In this document: positions 53,669 through 64,000 of the stretch, one piece after another | Layout of the letters: each line of letters begins with the position of its first letter | How positions within the stretch are numbered: the first letter of the stretch is position 1 | Assembly (NCBI GenBank): GCA_021772985.1 | Contig: JAJFKX010000046.1 | Coordinates: forward strand, 1 to 64,000 | Reading direction: 5' to 3' | Length of the DNA: 64,000 nt | From: Gammaproteobacteria bacterium | GTDB lineage: Bacteria; Pseudomonadota; Gammaproteobacteria; Xanthomonadales; Wenzhouxiangellaceae | Translations under genes and position numbers: made by a program | The notes under the pieces: model-generated | Told to the model about the DNA's origin: nothing | Seen by the model: the letters and a program-made list of their open reading frames with translations, nothing else | Database searches by the model: none

Positions 53669-53974
53669 TCAGCGCTCAAGTTCGTTGTAGTAAGCAGCCA
53701 GATCGGCGATATCTTCATCGGATAACCCCAGCGCCATTGGTGCCATTACTGGATCGCTGCGGTTACCATCGCGGAAGTCCTTCATTTGCTTGATCAGATA
53801 CTGATCTTTCTGCCCTGCCAGATCAGGCCACAATGGATTGGTGCTGATGCCGGCCGGACCATGACAGCCGGCACAGGTTGTGGCCTTGGTCTTTCCAGCT
53901 TGTGAATCTGCTGCTTGTGCTGAACTCACTAGCAACGAGGCCAACAGCAATAAAATATGCGTTAGAGTTTTCAT
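53669..53974 (-). CDS. Periplasmic c-type cytochrome (class I, c553-like)
   Basis: 101 residues from ATG 53974; the longer reading from 53998 overlaps norB and displaces the signal peptide. The leader ends SSAQA|A. The haem site is CAGCH and the likely axial Met is in MAPMALGLSD. It is the last gene of the nor operon, 20 bp after norB, and probably passes electrons to NorC or to nitrite reductase. Confidence 0.88.
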   Translation of the reverse strand: MKTLTHILLLLASLLVSSAQAADSQAGKTKATTCAGCHGPAGISTNPLWPDLAGQKDQYLIKQMKDFRDGNRSDPVMAPMALGLSDEDIADLAAYYNELER

Positions 53975-53994
53975 TAAAATGCATTCCTTTGTAA

Positions 53995-55509
53995 TCATGC
54001 TGAGCTTGGTTGCAAAGTTTCATTGGAATTGATCACAGTTGTTGCTGTAGGTTCCTCAGCAGGCCTGGTCTCGCCTTTGCCGATGGTGATCAAGTCCCAT
54101 ACCAATAAAACCAACCCTGCAGCGGTCACATAGCCGAATATTTGTCGCCAAACCATGCCCTGTACAAACCAGTCGGAGCGTTGCGCTTCAAAATAACCTG
54201 CCCAGGTAGAACCATGCAACGCTCTTTCTACAAACGATTGCTCATACCCGGAGATTAGTAAGGCCATGGTCATGCCCAGTACACCTATGTTCAACAAAGC
54301 AAGCGCCCATTTCCAACGCCACGCATGCGGGATACCGCTGCCCATAAATACACCGCCACGCCATTTTTGGATAGCGATATAAAACATCGCAATATTAATG
54401 GTTGCATAGGCACCGAAAAATGCCAGATGGCCGTGTGAAGCTGTCCACTGTGTACCATGGGTATACAGGTTGATCTGCGGCAAAGTGTGCATAAATCCCC
54501 ACACCCCGGCGCCGAAGAAATTACCAAAAGCATGTGCGATCAACCAGGCCAAAGCAGGGTGATTTGAATTTTTAAAACGGTGTACCCCGGAGTCATAAAC
54601 TGCGTGTACTACCATAGCGACCAGCGGTATTGGTTCCAGCGCTGAGAAGAAACCACCAATACTAAGCCAGTATTCCGGTGTGCCTATCCAAAAATAATGA
54701 TGACCCAGGCCAAGAATGCCGGACCCAAACATTAGCGCCACTTCGATATACAACCAGGTGGTGACTATTTTACGTCTGGCACCCAGGGTTTTAATCAGTC
54801 CCCAGGCCATAATACAACCAACCAACACTTCCCAGGTGGCTTCTACCCACAAATGGATGACCCACCACCACCAGTGTTGATCCATGGAGATGTTGGATGA
54901 GTAAAACATGCCGGCCAGGTACAATCCGGCCAGTGCAATTAAGTCCAGTACCAAAACACCTGAAATGCCACTCCATCTGCCTTTCATGAAAGTAGCGGCA
55001 GTGTTATAGAAAAACACCAGTACTACTGCAACAATACCGAAATCAGCCCAGCGCGGTGCTTCGATGTATTCGCGGCCTTCATTAATCAGCCAGATTGACT
55101 GGTGTTCACCTGGTCCGGTTTGTACCAGCAGGAACACCGCCACTACCACCGTCACAGCTGCGGTCAGCACCCAGAAAGCCAGATTGCCCAGTTTGGCGCC
55201 AACCAGCTCTGTACCGGCTTCGTCCTCTACCAGCCAGTAGATCGAGCCGATGAATCCATATAGCATCCAGATGATCATGGCGTTGATGTGCACCATGCGG
55301 TTAACGTTGAAATCCAGCTTGTTGTATAGAAAATCGGGCCACAGGTACTGTAACCCGGCCAGTAAACCGAATAGTATTTGGGCGATAAACAAAAGCATCG
55401 CTACGCTAAAATATTTGACCGCTAGACGTTGTCCGGCATTCAGGTCTCGGGTGTTTAATTTTCCGCGTGGAATAGTATCGGGAAAAGTGGTATCAACAGC
55501 ATGAGCCAT
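53995..55509 (-). CDS. norB: Nitric oxide reductase subunit B
   Basis: 504 residues with about twelve membrane helices. This is the catalytic subunit of cytochrome c-dependent NO reductase (2 NO to N2O) in the inner membrane. Haem and FeB ligands are visible in NRMVHINAMIIWM, HLWVEATWEV (His plus the Glu residues that distinguish NOR from oxidases) and SHGHLAFFGAYA. It overlaps the norC stop by one base (TAATG), with AGGAGG inside the norC end. No norQ/norD activator genes are visible in the window. Confidence 0.95.
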   Translation of the reverse strand: MAHAVDTTFPDTIPRGKLNTRDLNAGQRLAVKYFSVAMLLFIAQILFGLLAGLQYLWPDFLYNKLDFNVNRMVHINAMIIWMLYGFIGSIYWLVEDEAGTELVGAKLGNLAFWVLTAAVTVVVAVFLLVQTGPGEHQSIWLINEGREYIEAPRWADFGIVAVVLVFFYNTAATFMKGRWSGISGVLVLDLIALAGLYLAGMFYSSNISMDQHWWWWVIHLWVEATWEVLVGCIMAWGLIKTLGARRKIVTTWLYIEVALMFGSGILGLGHHYFWIGTPEYWLSIGGFFSALEPIPLVAMVVHAVYDSGVHRFKNSNHPALAWLIAHAFGNFFGAGVWGFMHTLPQINLYTHGTQWTASHGHLAFFGAYATINIAMFYIAIQKWRGGVFMGSGIPHAWRWKWALALLNIGVLGMTMALLISGYEQSFVERALHGSTWAGYFEAQRSDWFVQGMVWRQIFGYVTAAGLVLLVWDLITIGKGETRPAEEPTATTVINSNETLQPSSA

Positions 55510-56108
55510 TATTCGCCCTCCTGCTTAATCGGTTTGAAATTGCGCGGAAAACCATTGGTGTCAATTGCTGACATCCATTTCAGGAAAGCAATAATGCCGC
55601 GTGCTTCGTCTTCGGTAAGGCCCATATCAGGCATTTTTCGGTTAGTACCGTAACCACGAGCATTGCTCTCAGGGTCCATCAGAAAATTAAGCATTAGTTG
55701 TTCGCGTACAGCTTCGGCGCCCCAGCCCTGATCAAGCCATGCTTTGGTCAAGTCGGGCGCATAATATGCACCGTTGCCCAGCAAGGTATGGCAGTTCATG
55801 CAATTTTTAGCCTGCACCGTTAATTTGCCTTTGTCGACCAGCGCTGCGGCTTCGGGTTCGCTTAAAACAACACCGAATAATGGTGCTTCAGCACCGATCA
55901 CCGGGGCCGGCAGATTACGTTCTGTATCAACCCGGTAGTAAATGCGGTGGTTAATTACCGAATAAGCAGGCACTCGTTCGCTGCCTGCGGTGATTTGTTT
56001 GACTGTGTCGAAGGTCAGCATGATTAGTGCCACCAACATTAATGAAGTGACCCAGATAGCAGTTTTTCGCCACACATCTTGATCGGCCCACCATGGCGTA
56101 CTACTCAT
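55509..56108 (-). CDS. norC: Nitric oxide reductase cytochrome c subunit
   Basis: 199 residues: one N-terminal membrane anchor (~16-35), then a periplasmic cytochrome c with CMNCH (Cys103, Cys106, His107) and a likely axial Met in RKMPDMGLTEDE. It is about 50 residues longer than the short NorC type, the extra being in the segment between anchor and haem (~45-95, RIYYRVDTERNLPAP). It delivers electrons to NorB. The start ATG 56108 overlaps the upstream gene by 4 bp. Confidence 0.93.
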   Translation of the reverse strand: MSSTPWWADQDVWRKTAIWVTSLMLVALIMLTFDTVKQITAGSERVPAYSVINHRIYYRVDTERNLPAPVIGAEAPLFGVVLSEPEAAALVDKGKLTVQAKNCMNCHTLLGNGAYYAPDLTKAWLDQGWGAEAVREQLMLNFLMDPESNARGYGTNRKMPDMGLTEDEARGIIAFLKWMSAIDTNGFPRNFKPIKQEGE

Positions 56109-56470
56109 TGTTTGATCTCCAGTGGAATAGGTTGAGAAGTAATCTCGTCAGTGCCATGCGGGGTAGAGGGTTCATGGGTGCCCTCACACAGGTGCCAGAT
56201 GGCGTGTGGTGCCAGCAGGTATCCAACTAACATGACAAAAACAACTATTAACCAGAAGCCTGATAGATGTAATGCGAAAGCCAGAGCAACGGTTGCAGCT
56301 GCCAGACACAGATAAGAAAGATATGCTGCCAGCATAATAACTGGGCGCTTGTGCAATTTTGACCAGGCGAATAAAAAGGCATAAACAGCTCCGAATAACA
56401 CCACCATTGCTCCCGCCATGGCTGCCAGCATAATCTGTTGTGCCTCTACCGGTTCGGTCATCATCGACAT
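56105..56470 (-). CDS. Membrane protein heading the nor operon
   Basis: 121 residues with three hydrophobic helices (MLAAMAGAMVVLFGAVYAFLF, YLSYLCLAAATVALAFAL, FWLIVVFVMLVGYLL) and a hydrophilic tail. ATG 56470 follows AGGG. It overlaps norC by 4 bp. Position suggests an assembly or accessory factor for NO reductase; no family was confidently recognised. Confidence 0.7.
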   Translation of the reverse strand: MSMMTEPVEAQQIMLAAMAGAMVVLFGAVYAFLFAWSKLHKRPVIMLAAYLSYLCLAAATVALAFALHLSGFWLIVVFVMLVGYLLAPHAIWHLCEGTHEPSTPHGTDEITSQPIPLEIKQ

Positions 56471-56520
56471 ATCACCCTGATTATCTGATTCGATCCTAGC
56501 ATGGGTAATCGCGGCAATAT

Positions 56521-56534
56521 TTGATCCAGGTCAA
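56521..56534. promoter_or_regulatory. FNR-type box upstream of the nor operon
   Basis: TTGAT-CCAG-GTCAA, one mismatch from TTGAT-N4-ATCAA, 51 bp before the first nor-operon start. The position suits anaerobic activation of the nor operon. Confidence 0.7.
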
Positions 56535-56582
56535 AATGTTAATAACCGCAAAATTGGTTTGAAAGGGCATTGGTAATGGAAT

Positions 56583-56596
56583 TGATCTGAGTCAAA
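56583..56596. promoter_or_regulatory. FNR-type box near the TonB receptor gene
   Basis: TTGAT-CTGA-GTCAA, one mismatch from consensus, in the same divergent region. It could serve either direction; it is 71 bp before the chosen start of the TonB receptor. Confidence 0.65.
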
Positions 56597-56666
56597 CAAA
56601 CGAGCTGCTGACCTCTCTATGATGATTCTGGATACCACTCAGCCAGAAAGATTTACCGGGAGCAGA

Positions 56667-58883
56667 ATGCTTATGAATCGACTTAGTGCCGTGCAGTTAA
56701 CTGTGACTCTTTTGATTTCTATGATTTGCACTAGTCAAGCGTCTGCACAACAAAGTGATGCTGAACAGCCGGTGGTACTGAGCCCGGTGGTGGTGGTCGC
56801 CAGTAAATCTCCCCGGCCGATTCAGGATGTGGCTGGGACTGTTCATGTTATTACTGCTGAAGATCAACAGCGATCGGTAGCTCAAAACCTGGATCAGGTA
56901 CTGCGTTATCAGCCGGCCTTGAATGTGGAACGTTCGGGTAGCCGGTTCGGGGCTACCGGTGTCAATATACGTGGCATAGGCGGTAACCGGGTGGCTATCG
57001 AAATTGACGGCGTGCCGGTGCGTGATCAGTTTGATGTCGGTAGTTTTTCCAATGCCGGTAGGGATTTAGTGGAAACAGGTTTAATTCGACGTATTGAAAT
57101 CCTAAATGGACCGGCTTCGACACTGTATGGTTCAGATGCGCTTGGCGGGATAGTGGCTATTACCACCTGGGATGCGCATAGTTTGCTGGAAGGAAGCAAA
57201 CGTTTCTGGAGTGCCGATCTGAACGCAGGTTACCACGGAGAGGACAATAGCTATTCCTGGTCTGTATTGAGCGCTGCTGTAAACGGGAATTTTGGGGTAA
57301 TTGCCGGGGTTAACCGACGACACGGGCAGGAACTGGATAACCAGGCCGATGAAACCTTTGCTGAGGACCCACAGGATTGGGATTCTATCAGTGGTTACAT
57401 GCAACTGGCCTGGCACCAGGACAACGGCAATCGGTTACGGTTGATAGCCAACAGCTACGCAAGAGACCGAAAAACCGATATTCAATCATTGCTGGGGCGC
57501 GGGCGGTTTAGATCAACCACGGCTTTACGCGGGATTGATCAGGATGATCAGACCAGCGTGTCATTGGAATATAAATTTGGTGCTTTTGCGGGCTTTGATT
57601 CGGGGCGATTACAAAGCTATGTTCAAACCAGTGATACTGATCAGCGTTCCAGTGAAACCCGCGCAACATCAGCAACACCGGTGCAATTACAACGCGATTT
57701 TTTTTACCAGCAAGATACTGCAGGGTTTGAATTAAACCTGAATCGTCACTTTATCGCAGCTCGGACCGAACACCAGCTTGGCCTGGGGCTGGAGTATACC
57801 TATAACCGTACCGAAGAATTGCGCGATGGTTCACAAACCACACTGGCAACCGGGGAAGTAACCAATCAGGTATTGGGTGAAGTGTTTCCATTGCGTGATT
57901 TCCCGACCAGTAAATCTTCTGAATTGGGTCTATATGCACATGATGAAATCCGTTGGGGTAAGCAGCGCTGGGCATTAATACCTGCTGTGCGGGTCGATTA
58001 TTATTCGCTGGATCCGAAGGCGGATACTATTTTCCTGGAAGATAACCCAAACAGTGAAGTCGTCTCACTGTCAGACTTTGCAGTGTCACCCAAACTGGGG
58101 CTGGTTTATCAGATTGATGAGCATTGGAGCGGCTTTGCTCAATACGCACGTGGCTTTCGGGCACCGCCGTTTGAGGATGCCAACATCGGCCTGGATATTC
58201 CGTTGTTTGCTATCCGCGCGATTCCCAATCCTGATCTGAAGTCGGAAACTTCCGATGGGCTTGAGTTGGGGATACGGCGGTGGAGCCGGCATGGTCATTT
58301 CAATCTTTCCGGTTTTATGACTTATTACAACGATTTTATTGAAACCAGGGCACGTATTGGCGTGGATCCTGATAGTGGGGTGTTGTTATTTCAGTCCCGC
58401 AATATCGATGAAGCGAGGATCTATGGTGTTGAGTTCGATTGGTCTCAGCAATTGGGCAGCTGGCATCCTGCGTTACAGGGTTTTCGACTGGAATTATCCG
58501 GGTATCTGGCACGTGGGGATAATCGCAGCAGCGATGTCCCATTAAATTCCGTGGCCCCACCACAAGCTGTCACAGGCTTGCATTGGCAGTCTGGTGATGG
58601 CCGCTTTGATACAGGCTTGGTGGCTACATTTACCCGTCGGCAGTCCAGGATTGATACTGCTGGCGGGGAGCGCTTTGCCAGTCCAGGATATGGGGTGATT
58701 GATTGGTTATGGGGCTGGCAGGCCAATAAGCAGGTCAGTTTGCGTGGCGGGATTTTCAATTTAACAGACAAAACCTATTGGCGTTGGCTGGATGTGGCCA
58801 ACTTAGCACCAGACGATCCGCTTATTCAAATATTGTCCCGCCCGGGAAGGCATTTCGCAGTCAATATAACGATCGATTTATAA
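56667..58883 (+). CDS. TonB-dependent receptor, haem/haemoglobin type
   Basis: 738 residues from ATG 56667 (GGAG nearby; ATG 56673 is also possible). Signal peptide to ASAQ. A TonB-box-like stretch VVLSPVVVVASK is followed by the plug (QDVAGTVHVITAEDQQ, VNIRGIGGNRVAIEIDGVPV, RRIEILNGPASTLYGSDALGG) and a 22-strand barrel with FRAPPFEDANIG and a terminal FAVNITIDL. Plug and FRAP-type motifs fit the haemoglobin/transferrin/lactoferrin receptor family. Haem or iron supply for NIR and NOR is a reasonable inference from position behind an FNR box. Confidence 0.9.
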   Translation: MLMNRLSAVQLTVTLLISMICTSQASAQQSDAEQPVVLSPVVVVASKSPRPIQDVAGTVHVITAEDQQRSVAQNLDQVLRYQPALNVERSGSRFGATGVNIRGIGGNRVAIEIDGVPVRDQFDVGSFSNAGRDLVETGLIRRIEILNGPASTLYGSDALGGIVAITTWDAHSLLEGSKRFWSADLNAGYHGEDNSYSWSVLSAAVNGNFGVIAGVNRRHGQELDNQADETFAEDPQDWDSISGYMQLAWHQDNGNRLRLIANSYARDRKTDIQSLLGRGRFRSTTALRGIDQDDQTSVSLEYKFGAFAGFDSGRLQSYVQTSDTDQRSSETRATSATPVQLQRDFFYQQDTAGFELNLNRHFIAARTEHQLGLGLEYTYNRTEELRDGSQTTLATGEVTNQVLGEVFPLRDFPTSKSSELGLYAHDEIRWGKQRWALIPAVRVDYYSLDPKADTIFLEDNPNSEVVSLSDFAVSPKLGLVYQIDEHWSGFAQYARGFRAPPFEDANIGLDIPLFAIRAIPNPDLKSETSDGLELGIRRWSRHGHFNLSGFMTYYNDFIETRARIGVDPDSGVLLFQSRNIDEARIYGVEFDWSQQLGSWHPALQGFRLELSGYLARGDNRSSDVPLNSVAPPQAVTGLHWQSGDGRFDTGLVATFTRRQSRIDTAGGERFASPGYGVIDWLWGWQANKQVSLRGGIFNLTDKTYWRWLDVANLAPDDPLIQILSRPGRHFAVNITIDL

Positions 58884-58897
58884 AGATATAAAACTAT

Positions 58898-58911
58898 TTG
58901 ATCTGTATCAA
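58898..58911. promoter_or_regulatory. Perfect FNR-type box upstream of nirS
   Basis: TTGAT-CTGT-ATCAA matches the consensus exactly, 83 bp before the nirS ATG, between the TonB receptor stop and nirS. It predicts anaerobic induction of nitrite reductase. Confidence 0.85.
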
Positions 58912-58978
58912 ATACCCTCTTCAGACAATGAGCTATGCTCAATATCAGAGTCAGCTGAACGGCTGGAACCAGCGTTAA

Positions 58979-61138
<2,160 letters not shown>

Positions 61139-61184
61139 AGCTGTTAAAGCAATCAGGCAGAGCGATGCTTGTTAGGAGCCGGTA

Positions 61185-62399
61185 ATGAAGGTGTTTTTGG
61201 CTGGTTTGTCGTTAATACTGATTTTGGGTACTGATGCATTTGGATCAGAAAATTTAGCTGATGCGATTGTCGGAGGTGACGTTGAACTTAAGTTCCGTTA
61301 TCGTTTTGAATATGTGGATCAGGATGGATTCGATGAAAGTGCGAAAGCTTCTACGCTGCTCACCCGGCTAAATTATCAAACCAGGGAATGGCAAGGCTTA
61401 AGCTTTTTAATCGAAGTTGATAACGTCAGCGAATTCATTTTTGATAACTTCAACAGTGGTGCCGGTACTACCAGCGCTGAACGCGCAACCCGGTTTCCGG
61501 TTGTAGCCGACCCAGATGGTACAGAATTTAACCAGGTTTGGCTCCAATATGCTTTTACTGAAAACTTCAGCACCAAAATAGGTCGACAACGTATCTTGTT
61601 GGACAATCAGCGATTCGTCGGTGGAGTTGGCTGGCGACAAAATGAACAGACTTACGACGGCGTTTCGGTAACTGCTAAAGCAGGTATTGGCAGGTTGTTT
61701 TTAGCTTATGTTTATAACGTTAATCGTATTTTTGGTGACAAAGTCCCTGCCGGTGATCATGATCAAAATACCGTGCTGACCAACTTTTCCCTGCCATTGA
61801 ATGAACAGCTCAAAGCCACGGCTTATTATTATGGAATCGATAATAATGATGCACCGGGCTTTTCCACCCGTACGGTCGGTTTGTATCTGAGTGGTGAGCA
61901 TCCACTCGGAGAAAATATGTTCAATTGGCGTGTTGAGTGGGCTAATCAATCTGACAACAGCAATAATCCAGTCGACTTCAACAGCAACTATTTTCGTTTG
62001 CACAGTGGTATGGTTTTTTCCGGGATCAAGCTGGAAGCCGGATTGGAGCTGTTGGAAGGTGACCGGTTGAATTCCGGTACAGCATTTCGAACACCATTGG
62101 CTACCTTACATGCATTCAATGGCCGGGCGGATCAGTTTCTGGTTACGCCGGATGACGGTCTACAGGATTTGTCATTGGGCATTTCCGGTCAGTTTTCTGC
62201 ATTCAAGTGGGATGTCGTCGCGCATCATTTTTCTGCTGAGGCCAGCGGACGTAATTTTGGCTGGGAACTGGATGCATCACTGCGTAGAAATTTTTACAAG
62301 CGCTACAGTTTGCTGCTTCAAGGGGCATTTTTTGATGCTGATGATGCAGCATTTAACGATACGACCAAACTATGGTTAATGTTGACGGCAGTGTTTTAA
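61185..62399 (+). CDS. Alginate-export-family-like outer-membrane porin
   Basis: 404 residues from ATG 61185 behind AGGAG. Signal peptide ends DAFG|S. The barrel has VELKFRYRFEYVDQDGF, KIGRQRILLDNQRFVGGVGW (the GRQ...LDNQRF motif of alginate_exp porins) and terminal LMLTAVF. It is 46 bp after nirS, so it is likely co-transcribed and under the same FNR box. It may be an anion porin for nitrite/nitrate, which is an inference; the family as a whole is diverse. Confidence 0.83.
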   Translation: MKVFLAGLSLILILGTDAFGSENLADAIVGGDVELKFRYRFEYVDQDGFDESAKASTLLTRLNYQTREWQGLSFLIEVDNVSEFIFDNFNSGAGTTSAERATRFPVVADPDGTEFNQVWLQYAFTENFSTKIGRQRILLDNQRFVGGVGWRQNEQTYDGVSVTAKAGIGRLFLAYVYNVNRIFGDKVPAGDHDQNTVLTNFSLPLNEQLKATAYYYGIDNNDAPGFSTRTVGLYLSGEHPLGENMFNWRVEWANQSDNSNNPVDFNSNYFRLHSGMVFSGIKLEAGLELLEGDRLNSGTAFRTPLATLHAFNGRADQFLVTPDDGLQDLSLGISGQFSAFKWDVVAHHFSAEASGRNFGWELDASLRRNFYKRYSLLLQGAFFDADDAAFNDTTKLWLMLTAVF

Positions 62400-62436
62400 T
62401 AGCAAGTTTGAGCTAGTCTTCCGGAAGCTGATGATT

Positions 62437-62466
62437 GCGAGGGTTTGATTATGCTTAAACCCTCGC
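62437..62466 (+). terminator. Intrinsic terminator after the nirS-porin operon
   Basis: A perfect 10-bp stem (GCGAGGGTTT / AAACCCTCGC) with a 10-nt loop is followed by ATTTTC, 37 bp after the porin stop and before a convergent gene. Confidence 0.8.
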
Positions 62467-62515
62467 ATTTTCATCAATGTCGGCTATTTTAACAAAGGCA
62501 GCCGCATTGTTTGTA

Positions 62516-63640
62516 TTAACCGGGAGCTTGCAGTACAACCCTATGGCATTGCAAATCATTATCGGCAAAAGCCTGGGCTGAGCCCCATAAATACAAGCGA
62601 AAACGGCGGAAGTTATACTCACCGAATTGGTTAATCAATCGTTGCCGATGGCTTTCTAAATTATTTGCCCAGGTTTCAATAGTGTATTGATAACTTTTGC
62701 TGTCATCGTGTAGTGAAACCAGTTTTAAGCCTTCTTGTTTGGCGGCTTTTAAAAAGCCTTTCAAGTGCAGGAACGAGTGGTTGAGTGGGAAAATATGCTT
62801 ATAAATAAACTCGGACATCGCATATTTCTTGGTTGATGCGCTGGCGTCGAGATAAGCATAACCACCAGGTTTGAGTAAGCGCCGTAGCTGATGGCAGACG
62901 CGACGGTATTGCGGTAGATGCTCCATCACTCCCATGATACTGATGGCATCAAACTTTTGTGGTGGTGCATAGGCAAGAAAATCCTGGTTCAAAACTTTTA
63001 GGTGTTTCGATGGAAAGGTATTTTCCAGGTATTCTTTGGATTGCTGAGAAATGGTAAGCGCAGTGATATCTACAGACCTGGGCAATAAGTATTTGGTGAA
63101 TGCGCCCCAACCAGGCCCAATTTCAAGCACCTGCTTACCAGAATCAATATGGCAGGCCTCAGCTGCGAATTCCAGCTTGCGTTCGGTGGCCGTTGCTAAA
63201 TTTTCATCAGGATTGTCATAGATGCCTTGAGTATATGCAGGCCAGGTGGAATCCAGAAACGACAGGTAAAATGCAGGGTCAAGTTCATAATGTTTGTCGA
63301 TAGCCATCTTGTTGGTACGAACCTGTCCTAAAAAAGTGGGCACCAGAAAACGCGATAACCAGCTAAACCCATGCCGCGATTTCAGCACTGTGCGAATGCT
63401 TAATACACTTTGCATGGAACCTTCGATATCAATATCACCTTGCAGATAGGCTTCAATAATGCCGTTTTCATTCAAGCTGAATAGATGATTTTGTGCATCT
63501 TGGGTTTTTACGGTAATGGTGGCTGCTGTCTTGCCATCACCAGCCAGAATCAGCTGGCCATCTGGTAGCCGAAACTCCATTGCTGTACCGGCCTTTGAAA
63601 ATGCTTTGTTCAACATACGTTGAAAAATATTCTGTCGCAT
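62516..63640 (-). CDS. Divergent cyclopropane-fatty-acyl-phospholipid-synthase-like methyltransferase
   Basis: 374 residues. N-terminal lipid-binding-like region (~20-120: MEFRLPDGQLILAGDG, AYLQGDIDIEGSM), then a SAM methyltransferase fold with HYELDPAFYLSFLD, VLEIGPGWGAF (SAM loop) and SIMGVMEHL. Length and order match CFA synthases. The usual active-site Cys (YSCAY-type) reads YTQGIY here, and the HTIG-type His region reads LDASAS, so key residues appear replaced. It may methylate lipids differently or be a non-cyclopropanating paralogue. The start ATG 63640 is not supported by a clear ribosome site. Confidence 0.82.
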   Translation of the reverse strand: MRQNIFQRMLNKAFSKAGTAMEFRLPDGQLILAGDGKTAATITVKTQDAQNHLFSLNENGIIEAYLQGDIDIEGSMQSVLSIRTVLKSRHGFSWLSRFLVPTFLGQVRTNKMAIDKHYELDPAFYLSFLDSTWPAYTQGIYDNPDENLATATERKLEFAAEACHIDSGKQVLEIGPGWGAFTKYLLPRSVDITALTISQQSKEYLENTFPSKHLKVLNQDFLAYAPPQKFDAISIMGVMEHLPQYRRVCHQLRRLLKPGGYAYLDASASTKKYAMSEFIYKHIFPLNHSFLHLKGFLKAAKQEGLKLVSLHDDSKSYQYTIETWANNLESHRQRLINQFGEYNFRRFRLYLWGSAQAFADNDLQCHRVVLQAPG

Positions 63641-63782
63641 AGCAGACCCCCGTCATTGCTCATTATATTAATAAAGTGCTGTAATTATCGCTATAAGCAC
63701 ACCATGTCAGCTTATACTACCCGATTTTGAAGCGAGACAGCACGAGTGCTCTATTGACAGAGCACCAACAGGAGTCAAACAC

Positions 63783-64000
63783 ATGGATACATTCCAAGGC
63801 CGGTTATTGGTTGGTTTGATGTTTTTGATGGTACTGCTGACAGCTTGTAACCGCCAACAAAGTGCTGACTCCGAAGCAAATGATGTAAGCCTTGCTGCAG
63901 CTGGCACACTGGATGAATCTATGACGATAAAAGCACCTGTTGCAGAACGCCGCGCGCATATATTGGAAGCTCATGGGTTGCAGCGTAATGACCCTTATTA
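63783..64000 (+). CDS. Lipoprotein, 3' partial
   Basis: ATG 63783 with AGGAG 8 nt upstream opens a frame that runs off the window (72 codons visible). Residues 7-22 are a signal peptide with lipobox LLTAC. The mature part is Ser/Asp/Ala-rich, then APVAERRAHILEAHGLQRNDPY. It is divergent from the CFA-synthase-like gene. Family unknown from this fragment. Confidence 0.8.
   Translation, partial: MDTFQGRLLVGLMFLMVLLTACNRQQSADSEANDVSLAAAGTLDESMTIKAPVAERRAHILEAHGLQRNDPY

Overview
The window reads as the chromosome of a Gram-negative, facultatively denitrifying bacterium, most likely a gammaproteobacterium. The signs are Sec signal peptides and lipoboxes, many outer-membrane barrels, a TonB receptor, NsrR and FNR regulators, and NorCB plus cytochrome cd1. 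The DGFE signatures in two secreted proteins and the mid-range GC content recall marine Arenicella/Marinicella-type lineages, but that placement is an inference. Gene density is normal. Base composition varies: about 23.5-24.9 kb, 28.4-32.5 kb and 43.1-44.3 kb are visibly AT-rich.

Layout. 0-4.6 kb: the 3' part of a subtilisin-like protease carrying long acidic tandem repeats, convergent with an ECF sigma factor / anti-sigma factor / outer-membrane barrel operon. 4.8-7.3 kb: a G8-domain beta-helix secreted protein. 7.5-10.6 kb: an operon of a DUF6491-like lipoprotein, a porin, an FMN-binding protein and a PepSY-type membrane protein. 10.76-11.0 kb: an inverted REP-like pair and tRNA-Thr(TGT). 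11.1-14.1 kb: a NarL-type two-component system divergent from a DUF2306-like membrane protein. 14.3-15.3 kb: an M14 metallopeptidase. 26.1-28.3 kb: a CadC-like TPR regulator and a secreted protein. 28.7-35.0 kb: an AT-rich orphan secreted protein, another secreted protein and a GH109-like oxidoreductase.

The most interesting content is a three-gene module present twice, in the same gene order. Copy A (minus strand, 23318 down to 15322) is a Sec-exported RHS protein with a deaminase-like C-terminal tip, then a large Cys-containing NBR1-Ig/cadherin-like repeat protein, then a ~117-aa secreted two-cysteine protein. Copy B (plus strand, 38061-51416) is a Sec-exported RHS protein with an HExxH metallopeptidase-like tip, then a 2261-aa NBR1-Ig/CBM6-like/cadherin-like protein, then a 112-aa secreted two-cysteine protein. 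The two small proteins resemble each other in cysteine spacing and C-terminal pattern. No PAAR, VgrG or clear immunity gene accompanies either copy. Membrane-bound winged-helix regulators sit beside both (26213 with TPRs, 35554 with a beta-propeller). I infer a paired secreted polymorphic-effector system of a kind I do not recognise.

51.9-62.4 kb is a denitrification island. nsrR-fnr-sirB2 form one operon with two NsrR-like palindromes upstream. A membrane-protein gene, norC, norB and a cytochrome c form a second operon ended by a strong terminator. Divergent from it are a haem-type TonB receptor, a lipoprotein cytochrome cd1 nitrite reductase with an extra fused cytochrome c domain, and a porin. 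FNR-type boxes lie at 56521, 56583 and 58898. The window ends with a divergent cyclopropane-fatty-acid-synthase-like methyltransferase and the start of a lipoprotein gene.
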